In this document: positions 33,051 to 37,707 of the stretch, in pieces
How positions within the stretch are numbered: position 1 is the first letter of the stretch
Layout of the letters: each line of letters starts with the position of its first letter
From: an uncultured Bacteroidales bacterium
GTDB lineage: Bacteria > Bacteroidota > Bacteroidia > Bacteroidales > UBA4417
DNA: 37,707 bases
Reading direction: 5' to 3'
NCBI GenBank assembly: GCA_903879715.1
Contig: CAIRMR010000143.1
Span: 1 to 37,707 of the forward strand
Position numbers and translations under genes: made by a program
Notes under the pieces: generated by a model
What the model was told of the DNA's origin: nothing
Database searches by the model: none
Seen by the model: only the letters and a program-made list of their open reading frames with translations

Positions 33051-36023
33051 CTAATTTTTTACCCGTTCCCGAATCTGGCACTGGATCTGCTTCAGATTTT
33101 CGACGGAATATACATTGCTGATAAACTCCACATTGATCTTTCGCCCGTCGGCCGTTTCGAGCGGAAGGTTTTCGTAACGTACAAATTCCTTCTTCTGCAA
33201 TTCTGCGAATTTATCCTGGTTAGTCACAATATCTTTCAGGAACCCTATTTCCCATATTGCTTTTTCCATGAATTGATCGCGCGAATAACCCAGCAATTCA
33301 ACCAGGAAAGGATTTACTTCCCTGATTTTCCCGGTTTCGGCATCCAGGATCAGAATCCCGTCTTTTGATGTTTCGAAAAGGCGGCGAAAGCGGGTTTCGG
33401 ATATAGCCAACGCTTTATCTTTAGTATGTAGTGTCTCATTGGCTGCCTGCAGCTTTATTTCGAGGTTTTTGGCTGTTGTAATATTGGTAAATGTTATCAC
33501 CAGTCCATCGATAAAGTCGCTGATTTTGCGATAGGGCATTATACGCACATTAAACCATCTTTCATCAGATGTCGCAATTTGTGTTTCGACCGAAATAAGC
33601 GTTTTGAGTACCTGCCGGGCATGGTTCTCAATTTCGGGGTACTGCATATCTGTGACCAGGTCAGTAAATGGCCTGCCGATATCGGAGTTCCTCAATTTAA
33701 AAATATGGGTTGCTTCGTCGGTAAACCTGCGGATATTTAGCTCCTTGTCGAGGAAAAGGGTAGCAATCTCGGTACTGTTGAGCAGGTTTTTCATATCGTC
33801 GTTGGCTTGCAGGTAATCCGATACCTTACTTTGCAGTTCTATATTAACGGTTTGCAGTTCCTCGTTCAGGCTTTGCATTTCTTCCTTCGAAGTGGTAAGT
33901 TCCTCGTTGGTGGATTGCAACTCTTCGTTGGTGGATTGCAACTCTTCGTTAGTCGATTTGAGTTCCTCCTGAGAGGTTTGCATCTCCTCGCGTGTGCTTT
34001 GCAGGTCTTCGAGGCTCCGTTGCAGTTCGGCTTCCAGTATATTCTGATCTTCCTTTGATACGGGTTTATGTGAGCTGGCAACAGATTTGCCCTTTATTTT
34101 TTTAGCCTTTACATCAGCAAATAATAGTAAGATCATGCCTCTGAGGGTATCCGGTTTGTCGAGACGTTGAATAGTTACATCCACATACTGCGTTCCGCCG
34201 TTCGTTCCTACTTTGATATTTTGAAGGTAAACTGCATCAAAGTTCTGGCAGGCTTTGCGTATGGCACCGGGCAGCAGATTCAGCAAGCCTTCGCGGGCCA
34301 TGGCAAATATGTTCATATTTGCTTTGCCGGCGGCAGGTTCGAGGTATTTACCTGTGCGACCTGTTATATACAGTATGTCGCCTTTATCATTAACCAACAC
34401 ACTAGCAGGTGAAAAGCGCTGCAACAGCACCTGGTCCGTTAGGGATTGTATGTTTCCTACAGGTTTAACGGGAGTTTTCCTTTCATCTTCCACGGGTTTG
34501 TGATGAAAGGAACTGGGAAAATCAATGAGTTCATTTTCCGTGGCTGATAAGGAACGTTTGAAAACTTTATATTTATTGTCAAGTAAAGTAAATCCGACGT
34601 TTTGGTTTCCGAGGGTTTCGGCAGTGCCCAATACCATTATACCACCAGGGTTAAGGCTATAATGAAAAAGAGCCATAAGTTTTTTTTGCAGTTCGGGCTC
34701 CATATATATCAGCATATTGCGGCACGAAAGAATTTCGAGCTTGGTAAAAGGCGGGTCTTTGATCACATTTTGCAGGGCAAAAACCACCATTTCGCGTATG
34801 GCGGTATTAACCCTGTAGCCATCCCCTTCCACAGTAAAAAAGCGGCTGATACGCTCGGGCGATACATCGACAGTAATATTGGACGCGAAAAACCCTTTAC
34901 GGGCTTTTTCGACGGAATCGGCGTCGAGATCAGTGGCAAATATTTGTAAAGTAATAGCTTTATTTGTTTTTGCAATTTCGAGTGCTTCCTTAAAAACAAT
35001 GGCCAAAGAATAGGCCTCTTCACCCGACGAACAGGCTGGTACCCAAGCACGGATAATGTGTCCGTCGGGCAATTGGCTGATAAGTTCGGGGAAAATATTT
35101 TCCTGAAGCAATTCCCACAAGCCCGGGTCGCGGAAAAAGCTGGTAACGCCAATCAGTAATTCCTTGAAAAGGATTTCGACTTCTTTAGGGTTTTCCTGCA
35201 GCAAACGTACATAATTGTTAATTGCGTCAATCTGATGGACCCCTTTACGCCTTTCGATGCGCCTCATCAGGGTGTTTTTTTTATACAACGAAAAGTCGTG
35301 GCCCGATTGCTGGCGTAGCAACAGGATTATTTTTTCGAGGCTGCTTTTTGTTTTGCCTTCAATTTCAGGTTGGGTAGTGGGTACAAATTTTAACAGCGTG
35401 ATAAGCTTGCCCGGCAAATCCTCAGCCTGGGCAACAATATCGGGAATTACTGATTTTACGGCACTACCGGGCATTCCATCAAATTTTGCCGTAGCGGGGT
35501 CCTGCACCAGCACTAAACCATTTTTTTCTTTTATAGCTTTAAGCCCCAGGCTGCCATCGGAGCCCATTCCGGAAAGAATAATTCCAACACTCCGTTCCTG
35601 CATTTCAATAGCCAGGGCACGGAAAAATATATCTACCGGCAAACGCAGGCCTCGTGATTCGACGGGATCAAGCAAATATAAAGCACCATTAAGTATCGAA
35701 AGACTTTTGTTTGGCGGAATCACATATAAACAGTTGGGCCTCACATTAAGGTGGTCGGTGGCCTGAAAAACCTTCATAGGCGTAATCCGCTGCAAAAGCT
35801 CGGGCATAATTCCGGCATGGGTTGGATCGAGATGTTGTATTACCACGAAGGCCATGCCACTGTCCTTTGGCATATTGCCAAAAAACTGCTCCAATGCTTC
35901 GAGACCCCCTGCCGAGGCACCGATGCCAACAATGGGGAAACTTAAAGAAGTTGAAATTTTCTGTTTAACAGGTGTTGAAACAGTTATTTCTTTTTGTTCC
36001 TTTTTAGAGATGGTTTTTTTCAT
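33051..36023 (-). CDS. CheB-CheR-PAS-PAS fusion protein
   Basis: A 990-residue protein; the start at 36023 (MKKTISKKE) drops three residues of an earlier ATG. Residue numbers here count from the earlier ATG. The CheB methylesterase part has the triad S40 (GASAGG), H67 (QHLDPTH) and D159 (GMGSDG). The CheR methyltransferase part (about 240-490) has the SAM site ACSSGEEAYSLA. A coiled coil of TNEELQS heptads follows (DNA 21-bp tandem units near 33901-33965), then a PAS_10-type domain and a last PAS domain ending QCQIRERVKN. Family members usually act on non-classical receptors or relay signals by methylation. Many relatives continue into a kinase core; this one stops at the linker, so it is either a short form or has lost a kinase. 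No chemoreceptor gene is seen. Confidence 0.93.
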   Translation of the reverse strand: MKKTISKKEQKEITVSTPVKQKISTSLSFPIVGIGASAGGLEALEQFFGNMPKDSGMAFVVIQHLDPTHAGIMPELLQRITPMKVFQATDHLNVRPNCLYVIPPNKSLSILNGALYLLDPVESRGLRLPVDIFFRALAIEMQERSVGIILSGMGSDGSLGLKAIKEKNGLVLVQDPATAKFDGMPGSAVKSVIPDIVAQAEDLPGKLITLLKFVPTTQPEIEGKTKSSLEKIILLLRQQSGHDFSLYKKNTLMRRIERRKGVHQIDAINNYVRLLQENPKEVEILFKELLIGVTSFFRDPGLWELLQENIFPELISQLPDGHIIRAWVPACSSGEEAYSLAIVFKEALEIAKTNKAITLQIFATDLDADSVEKARKGFFASNITVDVSPERISRFFTVEGDGYRVNTAIREMVVFALQNVIKDPPFTKLEILSCRNMLIYMEPELQKKLMALFHYSLNPGGIMVLGTAETLGNQNVGFTLLDNKYKVFKRSLSATENELIDFPSSFHHKPVEDERKTPVKPVGNIQSLTDQVLLQRFSPASVLVNDKGDILYITGRTGKYLEPAAGKANMNIFAMAREGLLNLLPGAIRKACQNFDAVYLQNIKVGTNGGTQYVDVTIQRLDKPDTLRGMILLLFADVKAKKIKGKSVASSHKPVSKEDQNILEAELQRSLEDLQSTREEMQTSQEELKSTNEELQSTNEELQSTNEELTTSKEEMQSLNEELQTVNIELQSKVSDYLQANDDMKNLLNSTEIATLFLDKELNIRRFTDEATHIFKLRNSDIGRPFTDLVTDMQYPEIENHARQVLKTLISVETQIATSDERWFNVRIMPYRKISDFIDGLVITFTNITTAKNLEIKLQAANETLHTKDKALAISETRFRRLFETSKDGILILDAETGKIREVNPFLVELLGYSRDQFMEKAIWEIGFLKDIVTNQDKFAELQKKEFVRYENLPLETADGRKINVEFISNVYSVENLKQIQCQIRERVKN

Positions 36024-36166
36024 TATTACCAAGGTTATTAACTTACTGAAACGTTTTTGAAAATGGCAAAAAACAATGCAAGATTTCAGCCAATAAGAAT
36101 CAAAAAATTAGGTAAATACGGAGAGCTTATAAAAGTACTCAATAGTTTATGCTAAACCTAATTTTA

Positions 36167-36176
36167 CCCCCCCCCC
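36167..36176. repeat. C10 homopolymer next to TATAAT
   Basis: A run of ten C lies just left of TATAAT (36177-36182). Such runs can slip; the nearby plus-strand frame is doubtful, so a regulatory role is only a possibility. Confidence 0.5.
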
Positions 36177-36214
36177 TATAATGCTAATAATCAATACATT
36201 ACAATATATCGACT

Positions 36215-36556
36215 TTGATGCTACTGCATTTTTATTCGAAACAGCGTCTTCTTTATGGAACACTGCGAAAAATATTTAAAATGAGAGGATTAATTTCTTT
36301 CCTGCTGTTTGTTTTTGCGCACCAGATAATGCTGTTAACGGAATCGGATATTCAGGGTACTCCGAACCAAATAAACGTCCCGTTGAACGGATATCCATTT
36401 ACAGGAGAGGAAAGGTGGCTTGTCCAGGTTAGGGGTTTAGGGTTTCAGTGTCAAAATCCCCAGGCTTGCGGCCACCCCTTACCTCATGAGGCCTGTGGGC
36501 ACCTTCTCAAACCTCATCCGCCCTGTGGGCACCTTCTCCTAAGGAGAAGGAAATAG
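36215..36556 (+). pseudogene. Doubtful ORF, probably decayed
   Basis: A 113-codon frame. An internal start gives MRGLISFLLFVFAHQIMLL, which looks like a signal peptide, then about 40 ordinary residues. From about 36460 on the frame reads through repeat sequence: CCTGTGGGCACCTTCTC twice, at 36492-36508 and 36522-36538. So the tail is not genuine protein. It may be the front of a small secreted protein cut by a repeat, or chance. Confidence 0.25.
36492..36550. repeat. Direct repeats and perfect 9-bp palindrome
   Basis: CCTGTGGGCACCTTCTC occurs at 36492-36508 and 36522-36538. The second copy merges with a palindrome, CCTTCTCCT-A-AGGAGAAGG at 36532-36550. Confidence 0.75.
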
Positions 36557-36624
36557 GTCTTTTTGCTTGTTTGGAGAAGGGAAGCGGACTTTTTACTTTT
36601 TGGAGAGGGGACTTGAAGACGAGG

Positions 36625-36680
36625 ATGGGAGTGATGAGTTATGAGTTATGAGTTATGAGTGATGAGATATGGGAGATGAA
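36625..36680. repeat. GAGTTATGAG / GATGAG short units
   Basis: Units such as GATGAGTTATGAGTTATGAG and GAGTGATGAGATATGGGAG repeat here, at 36970-36995, and in similar form at 10757-10795. Confidence 0.6.
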
Positions 36681-36688
36681 TGAAACTA

Positions 36689-36960
36689 TTAGAGTTTATA
36701 AGTTGTCAGCCTGGATTTGATTGAATTCATAAGGGATTCCTGGCCGGAGGATTTGGAAGTGAGAGATTTTATGATGTCTTCGTCGATGGTGTTTTCAGTG
36801 ATTAAATGGTAAACATTGACAGGCCTGGACTGGCCCTGGCAATGGAGACGGGCATTGGCCTGCTGGTAGAGTTCGAGGCTCCAATCGGTGCCGAACCAGA
36901 TGATGGTGTTGCCGCCGAATTGAAGATTAAGGCCGTGGGCGGCGGAACGAGGGGAACGAC
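36689..36960 (-). pseudogene. C-terminal remnant of SNF2-type helicase
   Basis: On the minus strand a frame ending with TAA at 36689-36691 encodes GRSPRSAAHGLNLQFGG, then TIIWFGTDWSLELYQQANAR, LHCQGQSRPVNVYHLITENT, IDEDIIKSL and a tail. This is the end of an SNF2/helicase C-terminal domain as in phage or mobile-element helicases (the HGLNLQ block and motif VI). In motif VI the usual ARLHRQGQ reads ARLHCQGQ, so the arginine of motif VI is lost. No start or helicase N-terminal part is present: upstream lies repeat DNA. Hence a broken gene. Confidence 0.8.
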
Positions 36961-37017
36961 CAATTGAGAGGTGAGTTATGAGTTATGGATGAGGTAGAAT
37001 TAAAATGAAATGATACC

Positions 37018-37053
37018 GGAACGCGTCAGGAAATAAGACGCGCTCCAACGAAG
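37018..37053. repeat. Dispersed repeat, copy 2 (first at 2268)
   Basis: GGAACGCGTCAGGAAATAAG followed by ACGCGCTCCAAC and AAGG; nearly the same as 2268-2303. Confidence 0.65.
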
Positions 37054-37057
37054 GTTT

Positions 37058-37159
37058 AAACGCAAAGTACGCTGAGAAGCCGCAAAGAACCGCAGAGTCT
37101 ATAAATTTAAACTTCTTTGCGTACCTCTGCGCAAAGCTTTGCGTTTCTCTGCGGTTAAA
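37058..37159. repeat. Long imperfect inverted repeat, CGCAAAG family
   Basis: The arms are at 37058-37097 (AACGCAAAGTACGC and AACCGCAGAG words) and 37112-37159 (CTTTGCGT and CTCTGCGGTT words). They can pair over about 40 bp with mismatches around an A/T loop, as at 23150-23246. No GxxExxY gene is next to this copy. Confidence 0.7.
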
Positions 37160-37232
37160 TTTTCGTTTCGTCCTGCTAACTAATTGACATTAAATAGTGA
37201 AAAGTATAGGTATGTTGTTCATTCTGAAATAG

Positions 37233-37424
37233 AAATCCCGAAGGGATGAAATTATTATTGAAAAGATGAAATAGCCATGATTGGAATTAATCACCAACCC
37301 CTTCCTGTAGCAGGCCGGGAAGATGATATTATTATCAATCTGGCGTATACCATGTGACCCGTAAAAAATAAATAATAACACATGAATAAGTAAGAACAAA
37401 ACTCCGGAGGGGTGACATAAAAGT
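37233..37424. repeat. Probable Bacteroidota intergenic repeat
   Basis: One end has AATCCCGAAGGGATGA, the other ACTCCGGAGGGGTGACATAA; each box is itself a small palindrome (TCCCGAAGGGA, CTCCGGAG). From general experience such boxes recur between genes in Bacteroidota genomes; only one copy is in the window, so repetition itself is not shown. Confidence 0.4.
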
Positions 37425-37707
37425 GAATATCGAAAGGAACCTGAAACTTGAAAATCATCAAACCCTGCTTGCCTGCCTGCTTCGCCTGCCTGCATCGCGC
37501 AGGTAAACTCAGGTAAACAGCAGGCCAGGGTACATTAAGTTTGTAATTCAAAAATTCAAGTCACAAAGTGAACTTAAGAGAACTCCCTCGCGATATTGTT
37601 AAAAAAGCAGTAAGAACAGAGTTAGAAGATGGAAGAAGGTGACGTGTGTTTAGTGTACTGACGATTTAATTCATGTAGGTTTTCGATTCATTTTGAGTAC
37701 TTTTGAA

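Larger units (their letters stand above)
36966..37707. other. Right-end stretch without genes, repeat-rich
   Basis: Contains GAGTTATGAG units, the repeat copy at 37018, the inverted repeat at 37058, a Bacteroidota-type intergenic repeat at 37233-37424 and CCTGCCTGC words near 37460-37530. Two minus-strand frames here (37190-37495 and 37291-37551) follow the repeats and look like chance. The last 150 bp show nothing I can name. Confidence 0.5.

Noticed and set aside
33901-33965. 21-bp tandem units seen as a possible microsatellite
   Set aside because: They encode the TNEELQS heptads of a coiled coil that is normal for CheB-CheR-PAS fusions.
37190-37551. Two overlapping minus-strand frames
   Set aside because: They follow an intergenic repeat with palindromic boxes and show no domain; coding is unlikely.

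Overview
The window looks like an AT-rich chromosomal segment of an environmental member of the Bacteroidota. Reasons: many cytoplasmic PAS-rich histidine kinases with Bacteroidota-style linkers (DITERK), almost no Shine-Dalgarno sequences, a signal peptide ending in KGQ, and intergenic DNA full of short GC-rich palindromic repeats. This assignment is an inference; no rRNA or tRNA gene was seen.

Left part (1-11.6 kb): an ORF-poor stretch with two long imperfect hairpins, an IS110/IS1111-type transposase with a possible bridge-RNA region behind it, an intergenic stretch with a gene remnant, then a giant plus-strand hybrid histidine kinase of 2669 residues with about 17 PAS domains. A repeat-filled gap and a small secreted ABM-fold protein follow.

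Centre (11.7-21.8 kb, all minus strand): a kai cluster that reads, in transcription order, CheY-like regulator, kaiC, kaiB, second kaiB, six-PAS histidine kinase, Rcp1/CheY-like regulator, REC-PAS-PAS-HK-REC hybrid kinase, then a PAS-only ORF and the last ~28 codons of a receiver domain. The last two look like the two ends of another hybrid kinase whose middle was lost, with a 56-bp repeat at the join. No kaiA and no SasA-type kinase is present. KaiC has a coiled-coil tail where the KaiA-binding tail would be, which fits a KaiA-free timer that passes its state to the adjacent phosphorelay proteins.

Right part (22.4-36.0 kb, minus strand): a NarL/LuxR-type response regulator and a matching HisKA_3-type eight-PAS kinase separated by a GxxExxY (PDDEXK_3-like) gene that ends in an inverted repeat; a two-PAS kinase; a four-PAS hybrid kinase closely related to the one in the kai cluster; and a CheB-CheR-PAS-PAS fusion. 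Together these are six complete sensor kinases, four stand-alone regulators (one of them DNA-binding) and one chemotaxis-like fusion.

Right end (36.0-37.7 kb): no intact gene is convincing. There is the C-terminal remnant of an SNF2-type helicase and several repeat families, two of which also occur elsewhere in the window. Gene remnants next to repeats recur at four places, so deletion or rearrangement at repeats seems to have shaped the region.
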